64,000 bases of DNA, from contig CANNCO010000001.1 in the NCBI GenBank assembly GCA_947503175.1, forward strand, positions 496,001 through 560,000, given 5' to 3'. The stretch comes from an uncultured Paracoccaceae bacterium (GTDB lineage: Bacteria > Pseudomonadota > Alphaproteobacteria > Rhodobacterales > Rhodobacteraceae). A program made the translations under genes and the position numbers. Shown here one piece after another: positions 53,585 through 62,108 of the stretch (positions within the stretch are counted from its first letter, which is position 1; every line of letters starts with the position of its first letter). The notes under the pieces are model-generated. The model saw nothing but the letters and a program-made list of their open reading frames with translations. It was not told the origin of the DNA and searched no databases.

Positions 53585-54715
53585 TCAGAGCCCTTCGTGA
53601 AACTCTTCGATCAGGTGCGAGACAACTGCGCAAAGGGCCGTTTCGTGATCCTGACCGGCTTTGACCGCAGTCTCATAGACGGTGCGCTGACGATCGGCGC
53701 TGGTTCCCGTTTCGACCATCTCGAGTACGCGCTGGGTTTCTTCGACGGAGCGGAGCACGCCGGCGTCTTCTCCTACGAGGTCCATCCACTGACCGGCAAT
53801 GGCTTCGAAGCTGATGATCTCGCGGGCGCCGAAATCGATCATCCCTTCGGATGTGCCGTAGCGCTGCGCGCGCCAGCGGTTTTCGCCCACAAGGAAGGTG
53901 TCGTAGATCCGCCAGCGCTGGTTCTTGCGGGAGAGCCGGTAGAGTGACCGGAGCGTCGATTGGGTCAGTGCGGCAAGGGTCAGTGTGTCTTCGATGCGTG
54001 GCGAGACATCGCAGATCCGCGATTCAAGCGTCGGGAAGCGGGAGGAGGGGCGCAGGTCCCACCAGATTTTCGACGTGTCTTCGATAATTCCGAGATCGAT
54101 GAGCACTCCGACGGAGCGTTCGTACTCTGGCCAGCTGGTGACGCGGGGCGGCAGGCCCGTGCGCGGCAGGTTGTCGAATATCGTCATCCGGTAGGACGAA
54201 AGCCCGGTATCGCTGCCCTGCCAATAGGGCGACGAGGCACTGAGGGCCAGGAGGTGCGGCAGGAAGTAGGTGAACTGGTTCATCAGATCGACCCGCAGGT
54301 CGCGGTCTTCGATCCCCACATGGACATGCATTCCGCAGATCAGCATCCGGCGCGCGACGCCGCCCAGATCCTTCTCCAGCTGATTGTAGCGTTCCTTGTC
54401 GGTGTGGTGCTGTTTCTTCCAGTCCGCGAAGGGGTGACAGGACACCGCGATGGGGGCGAGTCCATGGGTCTTTGCGTGTTTGGCGACGGTCGAGCGAAGG
54501 CGTTTGAGGTCTTCGCGTGCCTCGCCGATCGTCTTGCAGACACGGGTGCCGATCTCGATCTGGCATTGCAGGAATTCGGGACTGACCTGTTCACCGAGAT
54601 CGTCGATACAGGCCTGCATGAGTTCCTGTGGAGCTTCGGCCAACGCGCAGGTTTCGGAGTCGACCAGAAGGTATTCTTCCTCGATGCCGATGGTGAATTC
54701 GGGTTCCTGAACCAT
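53585..54715 (-). CDS. Glutamate-cysteine ligase type 2 (YbdK-like carboxylate-amine ligase)
   Basis: 376 residues from the ATG at 54715 (GGAAAGG upstream). GCS2 motifs: [46 protein letters not shown]. Makes gamma-glutamyl bonds; in proteobacteria this class may be a low-activity ligase, not the main GshA. It is the only gene on the minus strand between acyl-CoA dehydrogenase and mmsA. Confidence 0.88.
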   Translation of the reverse strand: MVQEPEFTIGIEEEYLLVDSETCALAEAPQELMQACIDDLGEQVSPEFLQCQIEIGTRVCKTIGEAREDLKRLRSTVAKHAKTHGLAPIAVSCHPFADWKKQHHTDKERYNQLEKDLGGVARRMLICGMHVHVGIEDRDLRVDLMNQFTYFLPHLLALSASSPYWQGSDTGLSSYRMTIFDNLPRTGLPPRVTSWPEYERSVGVLIDLGIIEDTSKIWWDLRPSSRFPTLESRICDVSPRIEDTLTLAALTQSTLRSLYRLSRKNQRWRIYDTFLVGENRWRAQRYGTSEGMIDFGAREIISFEAIAGQWMDLVGEDAGVLRSVEETQRVLEMVETGTSADRQRTVYETAVKAGQDHETALCAVVSHLIEEFHEGL

Positions 54716-55112
54716 GCGCCACAACCTTTCCTTGTCCGGCGAGTTGAGCGGAAAGAACTTGGCGTGGCAAGCGTCGGATTTAGTGCGACTTTGCCGATTC
54801 GGCGTGTTTGGAAATCTTCGCGATGTGGTGGGATGGCGTCTTTTTGGCGGTTGTGGAGATCGGAACGGGCTCCGGTGCCGGGAATTCCTGATTCTCAACA
54901 GTTATGCCCAAATGTTACGCTCTGTTTCTATTTCTGTCGCTTATTTCTACCTTTGCACGAGCGTTGTTGTCTGAATCGCCTTAAGATTGCAAAGGAAGGT
55001 TCGTTGCGAGCGATATTAACCTTTGCAGCAGAATTGTGGCGTGCTTAGTATGTCGGTGATGGGGGTGAGGTGTCCCCGTTCTTGTGTACCTATTAGATGG
55101 GGGATTTTGAAA
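54716..55112. other. 397-base divergent spacer, AT-rich
   Basis: Divergent spacer between the GCS2 and first VPLPA-CTERM genes. It is more AT-rich than its surroundings, especially from about 54890 to 55110. No gene seen; it should hold the promoters of both neighbours. No clear operator found. Confidence 0.5.
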
Positions 55113-55793
55113 ATGCGGAAACTATTATTGACGGCGGGGGCGGTTCTGGCCACGTCCGTCGTAGCAGCATCTGCCGCGACCGTTACTTTTGAGACGGATG
55201 AAGCCGGTTTTGTTGCGGTGGCGTCTTCGAGCGGCACGCAGACAGGTGGGGCTGCGTTGGGTCCGTTTGCAGGTGGTGGCACGACGTTTACCATCGACGC
55301 GGATACATTCACGACTTCGGGCAGCAGCCTGACCCTGAATGGCGAGACCAACATTGAGATCACTCAGAACAATGAGGGTCTTGGTATCGACAATAACAAT
55401 GGGTTTTTCGGTGGTGATAACTCCGACATCGATGGCGCCAACGACAACGACATCCTTGTCTTCACCTTCGCGAAGTCGATCAGCCTGTTCGACATCATTT
55501 TCGAGAATGTGACGAACAACGATGACTTTATCTTCTATGTGCCGGGTGCAAACCCGGAGTTCGCACAGTACGATATCATCAATCCTATCCCGTTCGATAC
55601 TGATGGCGACGAAGGCATCTTCAGCTTTGGTGGCCTTGTCGTCGATACTTTCGGCATCGGCGCGAGAGGCGGCAATGATGACTTCAGACTGTCCAAGCTG
55701 GACTATGCGGTTGTTCCGCTTCCTGCAGCTGGCTGGCTGATGCTTGCGGGTATCGGCGGGCTTGCAGCACTACGCCGCAAGAAGAAAGCCTGA
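55113..55793 (+). CDS. VPLPA-CTERM sorting-domain protein 1
   Basis: 226 residues from the ATG at 55113. Signal peptide (LLLTAGAVLATSVVAASA), an acidic Asn/Asp/Gly-rich beta body (NNEGLGIDNNNGFFGGDNSDID), and a C-terminal tag VPLPAAGWLMLAGIGGLA plus RRKKKA. Such tags are cut by an exosortase and attach or release the protein at the surface. No exosortase lies in the window. Body function unknown; it may bind Ca2+ or be a matrix protein. Confidence 0.88.
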   Translation: MRKLLLTAGAVLATSVVAASAATVTFETDEAGFVAVASSSGTQTGGAALGPFAGGGTTFTIDADTFTTSGSSLTLNGETNIEITQNNEGLGIDNNNGFFGGDNSDIDGANDNDILVFTFAKSISLFDIIFENVTNNDDFIFYVPGANPEFAQYDIINPIPFDTDGDEGIFSFGGLVVDTFGIGARGGNDDFRLSKLDYAVVPLPAAGWLMLAGIGGLAALRRKKKA

Positions 55794-55850
55794 TCTGCAT
55801 CGTTTGATCATTTAACAAATGGAAAAGGGCGGCCCCACGGCCGCCCTTTT
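55713..55850 (+). repeat. Duplicated 3' module, copy A
   Basis: Covers the tag-coding end, stop, spacer and terminator of VPLPA protein 1. It closely matches 56639-56777, including the non-coding GATCTGCATCGTTTGATCAT after the stop, though the upstream halves of the two genes are unrelated. Confidence 0.8.
55823..55850 (+). terminator. Terminator of VPLPA gene 1
   Basis: Stem GGGCGGCC-CCAC-GGCCGCCC flanked by AAAA and TTTT, 30 bases past the stop. The following 248 bases to 56098 hold no gene. Confidence 0.9.
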
Positions 55851-56098
55851 CCTTTGGATCGGCCTGTCGGATCCGGCGATCCGCGTTTCGACGGGGCGGG
55901 TTGCGAAGAGAACTCATGTGTCTTTCGGGCGATGAACCGCCGTGGGCGCGGTGACGATCTGACCCCTGGGGTAAGCCAGACAGACGTAACGTTTCGTTGC
56001 GTCCGTTGCGAGAAAGCTTGAGGGCCTCAGCCGGGTCTGATAGGCGATTACGGCGAGTAAGCGGTCTTGGACTGCGTGTGTGACATTATGGGGGAAAT

Positions 56099-56719
56099 AT
56101 GAAGAGAGTTATTCTGGTAGCGGCTGCGGCTGTTGCATCTATTGGTATTGCGACGGCATCGGCCATTGCCGCACCCGTTAAACCGATCCAGACATTCACG
56201 GAAACCGGAGCGTGCAGCGTTTCCGATTTCACGACCACAACGGCAGACGACTGTTTTGGCCTCGTCCTGAATTCGAACGATGACACGACGCCGGATACGA
56301 ACGAGAACAAGCAGGCGACATTCAATCTTGAGACTTTCGGCTCTGAGACGGGTTTGTTCGGTAATACCGGTTACGGCTTTATTGCGAAGTCCGATAATGG
56401 CGGTCTGAGCGATGGCCTTAGCTATTCGGTCAGCGGAACAATCGCCAGCTTCAACTATGCCGGGGATCTGTCCGGCTTTGAGTATGTCGTCTATGTCTTC
56501 AAGCAGTCGAACGACTTCGCGGCCTATCTGTTTGACAAGACCGCAGCACCGACGAGCGGAGCGTTCGACCTGAGCGTTTTTCCCAACTCGGACTCTCTGA
56601 GCCATATCTCGATCTATGCAGGTGGTCAGACGACCGTGGTTCCGCTTCCCGCGGCTGGCTGGCTGATGCTTGCGGGTATCGGTGGACTTGCAGCACTGCG
56701 CCGCAAGAAGAAAGCCTGA
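56099..56719 (+). CDS. VPLPA-CTERM sorting-domain protein 2
   Basis: 206 residues. Signal peptide (VILVAAAAVASIGIATASAIAA) and a body with two Cys near the start (GACSVSDF, DDCFGLVLN), then Gly/Ser/Asn-rich beta sequence and the same C-terminal tag VPLPAAGWLMLAGIGGLA. The body shares no visible similarity with protein 1. Probably exported and processed by the same exosortase. Confidence 0.88.
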   Translation: MKRVILVAAAAVASIGIATASAIAAPVKPIQTFTETGACSVSDFTTTTADDCFGLVLNSNDDTTPDTNENKQATFNLETFGSETGLFGNTGYGFIAKSDNGGLSDGLSYSVSGTIASFNYAGDLSGFEYVVYVFKQSNDFAAYLFDKTAAPTSGAFDLSVFPNSDSLSHISIYAGGQTTVVPLPAAGWLMLAGIGGLAALRRKKKA

Positions 56720-56777
56720 TCTGCATCGTTTGATCATTCAGAAAACAAGAAAGGGCGGCCCAGCGGCCGCCCTTTTT
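56639..56777 (+). repeat. Duplicated 3' module, copy B
   Basis: Partner of 55713-55850: tag codons, stop, shared 3' spacer and terminator. Confidence 0.8.
56753..56777 (+). terminator. Terminator of VPLPA gene 2
   Basis: Stem GGGCGGCC-CAGC-GGCCGCCC followed by TTTTT. It lies 20 bases from the stop of convergent mmsA. Confidence 0.9.
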
Positions 56778-56797
56778 GTTTGAACGCTATGGACGCC

Positions 56798-58297
56798 CTA
56801 CTCCATGACCGGAATGCTGAACTCGCCGCCTTCCTTGATGCCCGAGGGCCAGCGCGCGGTGACCGTCTTGGTGCGCGTGTAGAACTTGAACGCGTCGGGG
56901 CCGTGCTGGTTCAGATCACCGAAGCCCGACTTCTTCCAGCCACCGAAGGTATGATAGGCCAGCGGAACGGGGATCGGGACGTTGATGCCGACCATGCCGA
57001 TATTGATGCGGTTGGCGAAATCGCGGGCGGCGTCGCCGTCGCGGGTAAAGATCGCGGTGCCGTTGCCGTATTCGTGGTCCATGGCATAGCCCAGCGCCTC
57101 TTCGTAGCTTTGGGCGCGGACGGTGCTGAGGACGGGGCCGAAGATCTCTTCCTTATAGATGTCCATGTCGCGGGTGACGCGGTCGAAGAGGTGGGGGCCG
57201 ACAAAGAATCCGTCTTCATAGCCCTGAAGGTTGAAGCCGCGGCCATCGACCACGAGATCGGCACCCTGTTCAACGCCGGAGTTCACCAGACCCAGGACGC
57301 GCTCTTTCGCAGCCGCCGTGACGAGCGGGCCGTAGTCGACATCCTTGCCGGAGGTATAGGGGCCGACCTTGAGCGCCTCGATCCGAGGTACCAGTTTCTC
57401 GATCAGCTTGTCTGCGGTGGCGTCGCCCACCGGGACGGCAACGGAGATGGCCATGCAGCGTTCGCCCGCTGCGCCGTATCCAGCGCCCACGAGCGCGTCG
57501 GCGGCCTGATCCATATCGGCGTCGGGCATGACGATCATGTGGTTCTTGGCACCGCCGAAGCACTGAACGCGCTTGCCGTTCGCGCAGCCGCGGCTGTAGA
57601 TATATTCCGCGATGGGCGTGGAGCCCACGAACCCGATGCCCTGGATGGTCGGATTGTCCAGAATGGCATCGACCGCTTCCTTGTCGCCATTCACCACTTG
57701 AAGGATGCCATCGGGCAGACCGGCCTCTTTCATCAGCTCTGCCAGCATGATCGGGACGGAGGGGTCGCGTTCCGACGGCTTGAGGATGAAGGCGTTGCCG
57801 CAGGCGATGGCGGGTGCGAATTTCCACATCGGGATCATGGCGGGGAAGTTGAAGGGCGTGATGCCCGCGACGACGCCAAGGGCCTGACGCATGGAATACA
57901 TGTCGATGCCCGGTCCGGCGCTGTCGGTGTATTCGCCTTTCAGAAGGTGCGGGGCACCGATGCAGAACTCGACCACCTCCAGCCCGCGCTGCACGTCGCC
58001 GGCGGCATCGGGAAGCGTCTTGCCATGCTCGCGGGACAGTGCTTCGGCAAGTTTGTCCATATCGCGATTGAGAAGGCGGACGAACTCCATGAGCACGCGG
58101 GCGCGGCGCTGCGGGTTGGTGGCGGCCCATGCCGGTTGTGCGGCGGCGGCGCTTGCCACGGCGGCATCAAGTTCGGCTTTTGATGCGAGTGGAACCTTGG
58201 CCTGAACTTCGCCCGTTGCGGGATTGAAGATATCGGCAAAGCGGCCGGATGTGCCTTTGGCGTGTTGGCCGTCGATGAAATGCGCAAGCTCTTGCAT
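56798..58297 (-). CDS. mmsA: Methylmalonate-semialdehyde dehydrogenase (CoA-acylating)
   Basis: 499 residues. Converts methylmalonate semialdehyde to propionyl-CoA, CO2 and NADH, the last step of valine catabolism here. N-terminal HFIDGQHAKGTSGRFADIF, catalytic Cys C281 in GAAGERCMAIS, and ITPFNFPAMIPMWKFAPAIA. GGGAGGG ribosome-binding site. Separated from the rest of the pathway by about 3.3 kb. Confidence 0.95.
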   Translation of the reverse strand: MQELAHFIDGQHAKGTSGRFADIFNPATGEVQAKVPLASKAELDAAVASAAAAQPAWAATNPQRRARVLMEFVRLLNRDMDKLAEALSREHGKTLPDAAGDVQRGLEVVEFCIGAPHLLKGEYTDSAGPGIDMYSMRQALGVVAGITPFNFPAMIPMWKFAPAIACGNAFILKPSERDPSVPIMLAELMKEAGLPDGILQVVNGDKEAVDAILDNPTIQGIGFVGSTPIAEYIYSRGCANGKRVQCFGGAKNHMIVMPDADMDQAADALVGAGYGAAGERCMAISVAVPVGDATADKLIEKLVPRIEALKVGPYTSGKDVDYGPLVTAAAKERVLGLVNSGVEQGADLVVDGRGFNLQGYEDGFFVGPHLFDRVTRDMDIYKEEIFGPVLSTVRAQSYEEALGYAMDHEYGNGTAIFTRDGDAARDFANRINIGMVGINVPIPVPLAYHTFGGWKKSGFGDLNQHGPDAFKFYTRTKTVTARWPSGIKEGGEFSIPVME

Positions 58298-58435
58298 GGG
58301 TCCCTCCCTGAATTCCGCGCGACATTACCGCCGCTTCAGATCAGGGGAAACCCGATTCGGCATGGGTGTCAGACTTGACAGGCAGTGTTCCGAGCGGCCA
58401 CGCTGAAACTCCCAAATCCTGCGATGGAGATCCAG

Positions 58436-58870
58436 ATGACCGTAGCTAAGATCCTGCAATCCAAGGGGACGGCGGATGTCGTCACGATCGGGTCGGACAA
58501 ATCCGTTGCGGATGCGGCGAGCGTTCTGTCGGAGAAGCGGATCGGTTCGCTTGTCGTGTCCGACGACGGCACGGCCGCCATGGGCATTCTGTCAGAGCGT
58601 GACATCGTGCGGGAGGTCGGGCGACGTGGTCATGTCTGTCTTGGCGACAAGGTCACCGAAATGATGACCCGTGAGATCGTGACCTGCGTGAAGGAGGATA
58701 AGGCGGATGCGATACTGGCGCAGATGACCAAGGGCCGGTTCCGCCATATGCCCGTTGTCGAAGGCGGGAAGATGATCGGGCTGATTACCCTGGGCGACGT
58801 CGTCAAATACCGCCTGGAAGAGATCAAGATGGAGAAGGATGCCCTGGAGGGCATGATCATGGGCTTTTAG
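58436..58870 (+). CDS. CBS-domain pair protein
   Basis: 144 residues from the ATG at 58436 (GGAGATCC upstream; an ATG four codons earlier is possible). Two CBS domains: ADAASVLSEKRIGSLVVSDD with GILSERDIVREV, then MTREIVTCVKEDKADAILAQM with RHMPVVEGGKMIGLITLGDVVK. Binds adenine nucleotides; target unknown. Confidence 0.88.
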   Translation: MTVAKILQSKGTADVVTIGSDKSVADAASVLSEKRIGSLVVSDDGTAAMGILSERDIVREVGRRGHVCLGDKVTEMMTREIVTCVKEDKADAILAQMTKGRFRHMPVVEGGKMIGLITLGDVVKYRLEEIKMEKDALEGMIMGF

Positions 58871-58948
58871 CGTCGTCTGTCGTTCACGCCCTTGATCCCC
58901 CGCGCGGTTTGATGTTCGTTCAAGGCGCGGGACAGGAAGGAATACCCC

Positions 58949-59440
58949 ATGCGCATCGGACTTTACCCGGGCACGTTTGACCCGGTCACGCTGGGTCACG
59001 TGGATATCATTCGGCGGGCGACGGTGTTGGTGGATCGCCTTGTCATCGGTGTTGCGATCAATCGTGACAAGGGACCGATGTTTTCGCTGGAAGAGCGTGT
59101 CGCGATGATCGAGGCGGAATGCGCGGTTTTGTCGGAACAGACCGGGGTTGAGATCATTGCCCATCCGTTCGACAACCTTCTGATCGATTGTGCGCGGGAT
59201 GTGGGTGCGGGGATCATCATCCGTGGTCTACGGGCCGTCGCCGATTTCGAGTATGAATTTCAGATGGTTGGTATGAACCGGCGTCTGGATGCCACGATCG
59301 AGACGGTTTTCCTGATGGCGGAGGCCGAACATCAGGCGATTGCATCGAAGCTGGTCAAGGAAATCGCGCGTCTGGGCGGCGATGTGTCGAAGTTCGTGAC
59401 CCCTGCGGTGCATAAGGCGCTGATGGCCAAGGTTGGCTGA
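58949..59440 (+). CDS. coaD: Phosphopantetheine adenylyltransferase
   Basis: 163 residues, exact family length. Nucleotide motif YPGTFDPVTLGHVDIIRRA and ISSxxVK-type end (ASKLVKEIARLGGDVSKFV). Fourth step of CoA synthesis. AAGGAATACCCC before the ATG; terminator follows. Confidence 0.96.
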   Translation: MRIGLYPGTFDPVTLGHVDIIRRATVLVDRLVIGVAINRDKGPMFSLEERVAMIEAECAVLSEQTGVEIIAHPFDNLLIDCARDVGAGIIIRGLRAVADFEYEFQMVGMNRRLDATIETVFLMAEAEHQAIASKLVKEIARLGGDVSKFVTPAVHKALMAKVG

Positions 59441-59451
59441 GCCCTGAATCA

Positions 59452-59479
59452 GAATGCCCCGCCGGACGGCAGGGCATTC
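59452..59479 (+). terminator. Hairpin after coaD, probable terminator
   Basis: Perfect arms GAATGCCC / GGGCATTC, with an inner GCC-GGAC-GGC; followed by GCGGTTTTCGG. T-run is short, so efficiency is uncertain. Confidence 0.6.
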
Positions 59480-59502
59480 GCGGTTTTCGGGTGTGGACGG
59501 GT

Positions 59503-59667
59503 TTAGCGTCCGTAAACTGCCTCATGCGCGATACGATGCGCATCGCCGCGGTAGATCCCAAGATCCAGTGCCACATCGAGCGGCATGTTTTCGATCTCGC
59601 GAACAGTGCGGGCGTAGGCCGCGCGCTTTTGTGCGGCGGCTTTCAGGTCATTGAGCAGATTGGTCAT
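59503..59667 (-). CDS. DUF1127 small protein
   Basis: 54 residues from the ATG at 59667, with GGAGG eight bases upstream. MTNLLNDLKAAAQKRAAYARTVREIENMPLD-type arrangement: basic helix then LDVALDLGIYRGDAHRIAHEAVYG. DUF1127 proteins in Rhodobacter and Agrobacterium act in RNA turnover and sRNA maturation. Paralogue of its upstream neighbour (55 bases away). Confidence 0.85.
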   Translation of the reverse strand: MTNLLNDLKAAAQKRAAYARTVREIENMPLDVALDLGIYRGDAHRIAHEAVYGR

Positions 59668-59721
59668 GTCGTGCCTCCGTCTTTTGTCCGAGGCGCTCGG
59701 GCCTCTGGGGTTCAAATCTAT

Positions 59722-59886
59722 TCAGTATCCGTAGATCGCCTGATGGGCGATCCGGTGTGCGTCGGTCCGGGCGATGCCCAGATCGTCGGCCTCGCGGGCG
59801 GACATCGTCGAAATCTCGTTCACGATCCGCCGGTAGGCTGCATGCTTTTGTGCTGCGTTTCTGAGAGTGTTGATCAGGCCTTTCAT
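59722..59886 (-). CDS. DUF1127 small protein, paralogue
   Basis: 54 residues from the ATG at 59886. MKGLINTLRNAAQKHAAYRR, then MSAREADDLGIARTDAHRIAHQAIYG. Same length and layout as the gene at 59503, with which it forms a tandem pair. A TTAGCGCTAA palindrome lies 65 bases upstream. Confidence 0.85.
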   Translation of the reverse strand: MKGLINTLRNAAQKHAAYRRIVNEISTMSAREADDLGIARTDAHRIAHQAIYGY

Positions 59887-59949
59887 GTGCCTGCGTCCTT
59901 CTATGCGTTGGTGTGACCCCCATTGGTCACAAGGCGAATATGGCAACTC

Positions 59950-59961
59950 GTTAGCGCTAAA
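59950..59961. promoter_or_regulatory. GTTAGCGCTAA palindrome upstream of the DUF1127 pair
   Basis: GTTAGCGCTAAA contains the perfect 10-base palindrome TTAGCGCTAA (59951-59960). It resembles operators of LacI-family regulators. A related GTTAGCGCCAAC is at 50335-50346, 91 bases upstream of the TAXI gene. Confidence 0.3.
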
Positions 59962-60032
59962 CCAGCCCCCAAAAGGTGAAAGCTGCTATGCGTTTTCTGC
60001 AATGCAGCATCTGATGCGGCTTCTGCAAAGAA

Positions 60033-60062
60033 AAAGGGGCGCCCGTTGGCGGACGCCCCTTT
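60033..60062 (-). terminator. Intrinsic terminator of gap
   Basis: Arms AGGGGCG (60035-60041) and CGCCCCT (60054-60060); on the minus strand the stem is followed by TTTTTC. Lies 21 bases past the gap stop. Confidence 0.8.
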
Positions 60063-60082
60063 CAGAACAGTGAGTTATGGGG

Positions 60083-61084
60083 TCAGATGAGTTTGCCCAT
60101 CGCGATGGCCGTATCGGCCATGCGGTTGGAGAAACCCCATTCGTTGTCATACCAGGTCAGGATCCGGCACATCGTGCCTTCCATCACCTTGGTCTGGTCG
60201 GTGTGGAAGATCGAGGAATGCGGATCGTGGTTGAAATCCATCGAGACGAGCTTTTCGTCCGTATAGCCGAGAATGCCCCTGAGGGGGCCGTTCGCGGCGG
60301 TGCGGATCGCTTCGTTGATCTCTTCCACAGATGTGGTGCGCGATGACTCGAACGTGAGGTCGACGACCGAAACGTTGGGGGTCGGAACGCGGATGGCCAC
60401 GCCGTCAAGCTTGCCGTTCAGTTCGGGCAGCACCAGACCGACGGCTTTCGCTGCGCCTGTCGAGGTCGGGATCATGTTCAGGGCTGCTGCACGCGAACGG
60501 TAGAGATCCTTGTGCATCGTATCGAGCGTCGGCTGGTCGCCGGTGTAGCTGTGGATCGTCGTCATGAACCCGCGCGCGATGCCCACTGAATCGTTCAGAA
60601 CCTTCGCGGCGGGGGCCAGGCAGTTCGTCGTGCAGGAGGCGTTCGAGACGATGAGGTCTTCGGCCGTCAGAACATCGTGGTTCACACCATAGACAACTGT
60701 CTTGTCGGCGCCTTTGGAGGGCGCCGAGACGAGGACACGGCTTGCACCGTTTTCAAGGTAGATCGCCGCCTTGTCGCGATCGGTGAAGACGCCGGTACAT
60801 TCCATGACGATGTCCACATGGCCCCATGGCAGGTCTGCGGGGTTGCGGATCGCGGAGACTTCGATCGGGCCGGTGCCCACATCGATGGTCGTCTCGGTCA
60901 CCTTGACCTCTGCGGGGAAGCGGCCATGAACGCTGTCGTAGCGTAAAAGATGGGCGTTGGTTTCGACAGGTCCGAGATCATTGATCGCGACCACTTCGAT
61001 ATCGCTGCGCCCGGACTCGATGATCGCGCGCAGTATGTTGCGGCCGATCCGTCCAAATCCGTTGATCGCTACTTTGACCGTCAT
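60083..61084 (-). CDS. gap: Glyceraldehyde-3-phosphate dehydrogenase
   Basis: 333 residues. NAD motif INGFGRIGRN, catalytic C151 in SNASCTTNCLAP and WYDNEWGFSNRMADT. Glycolytic/gluconeogenic enzyme in the cytoplasm. In bhc-using cells gluconeogenesis from oxaloacetate would run through it, but proximity to bhcR may be chance. Independent transcript. Confidence 0.97.
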   Translation of the reverse strand: MTVKVAINGFGRIGRNILRAIIESGRSDIEVVAINDLGPVETNAHLLRYDSVHGRFPAEVKVTETTIDVGTGPIEVSAIRNPADLPWGHVDIVMECTGVFTDRDKAAIYLENGASRVLVSAPSKGADKTVVYGVNHDVLTAEDLIVSNASCTTNCLAPAAKVLNDSVGIARGFMTTIHSYTGDQPTLDTMHKDLYRSRAAALNMIPTSTGAAKAVGLVLPELNGKLDGVAIRVPTPNVSVVDLTFESSRTTSVEEINEAIRTAANGPLRGILGYTDEKLVSMDFNHDPHSSIFHTDQTKVMEGTMCRILTWYDNEWGFSNRMADTAIAMGKLI

Positions 61085-61169
61085 GGTGTCCTCCTTGCGT
61101 GAAAGCGTTGCCCGTCACCAAAGGGTTTGGGCCGAAAAGGTCAACCCGGAAATTGCCGCAGTTGCGGGG

Positions 61170-61973
61170 TCAGGCGGCTCCCAGATGACGGGAAAGCTCG
61201 GCCGCGGCCTGCCGGACATGGTTGCCGAACTCTTCGGTCCGGTCCGAGGTGACACGGGCCGTGGGCCCGGAGATCGAGAGACCGGCGACAGCGGTGCCCG
61301 TTGCATCAAAAACCGGGGCTGCGACGCATCGCATGCCTTCGGCCTTTTCCTCGTCATCGATAGAGTATCCGCGGCGGCGGATCGCGGCGAGGTCAGAGAG
61401 AAGGGCGGAGCCGTTTGTCAGCGTGCGGGGCGTGAAGCGTTCGAGGCCGGAGGAGACGACCGCGTTGAGTTGCGGTTCGGCAAACTGGGCGAGCAGGGCC
61501 TTGCCGATGCCCGAGGCATGGAGCGGTGATTGTGTTCCCGGTGGAAAGAAGGCGCGGATCGAGGCGTGGGTTTCGACCTGACTGACGAAGAGAACCGAGT
61601 GGCCGTTGGCAACGCCGAGGTTGGCGGTCTCTCCCGTTGCCTCCATCAATGCCTGCATGACCGGACGTGCGCGTTCGACCAGATTCGTACGGCGCAGGAA
61701 GGCAGACCCGATCCGGAACGCGCCAGCACCCACATACCAGGTCTGTGTCTGGCCATCGAGTTCGACGATCCCGCGCGTTTCGAGCGTGACGAGGACGCGA
61801 TAGGCCGTGGCGGGTGATTGATCGAGGGATGCGGAAAGCTCGGTGAGCGTCATGCCGCCCGATTGTCCCAGGGTTTCGAGAATCATCATGGCGCGATCCA
61901 GAGACTGGATCGTGTTCTGGTCGGTTTTGTCATGGAAGGACCGGGGGCGGCCGCGCGAACGTTTTTCTGCCAA
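61170..61973 (-). CDS. bhcR: IclR-family regulator, probable BhcR
   Basis: 267 residues from the TTG at 61973, chosen for an AAAGGA six bases upstream and the natural N-terminus AEKRSRGRPRSF; another TTG at 61997 lacks a site. HTH: IQSLDRAMMILETLGQSG, LTELSASLDQSPATAYRVLVTLE; IclR effector domain with SIRAFFPPGTQSPLHASGIGKALLA and GYSIDDEEKAEGMRCVAAPV. BhcR in Paracoccus controls the beta-hydroxyaspartate cycle and senses glyoxylate. Divergent from bhcA. Confidence 0.85.
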   Translation of the reverse strand: MAEKRSRGRPRSFHDKTDQNTIQSLDRAMMILETLGQSGGMTLTELSASLDQSPATAYRVLVTLETRGIVELDGQTQTWYVGAGAFRIGSAFLRRTNLVERARPVMQALMEATGETANLGVANGHSVLFVSQVETHASIRAFFPPGTQSPLHASGIGKALLAQFAEPQLNAVVSSGLERFTPRTLTNGSALLSDLAAIRRRGYSIDDEEKAEGMRCVAAPVFDATGTAVAGLSISGPTARVTSDRTEEFGNHVRQAAAELSRHLGAA

Positions 61974-62026
61974 GGGGTGTCCTTTCGGTTCGATCAAACA
62001 GTGAAAATCTTAGGTGTGCAAATTGA

Positions 62027-62092
62027 TTTCACAATATGAAAAACATAACATGCTGTAAAATAAAGAATTTTGTATTTTTCCACAATGAGAAA
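62027..62092. promoter_or_regulatory. Paired operator-like sites in the bhcR-bhcA spacer
   Basis: TTTCACAATATGAAA (62027-62041) is nearly palindromic (5-bp arms TTTCA/TGAAA), and TTCCACAATGAGAAA (62078-62092) matches it at 12 of 15 positions. Their starts are 51 bp apart. The right one ends 16 bp before the bhcA -35; the left one is 53 bp from the bhcR start codon. Likely BhcR sites. Confidence 0.5.
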
Positions 62093-62108
62093 AATAATTT
62101 CAAAAAAA

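Noticed and set aside
56780-58183. A 467-codon plus-strand frame opposite mmsA
   Set aside because: Shadow of mmsA; no domain.
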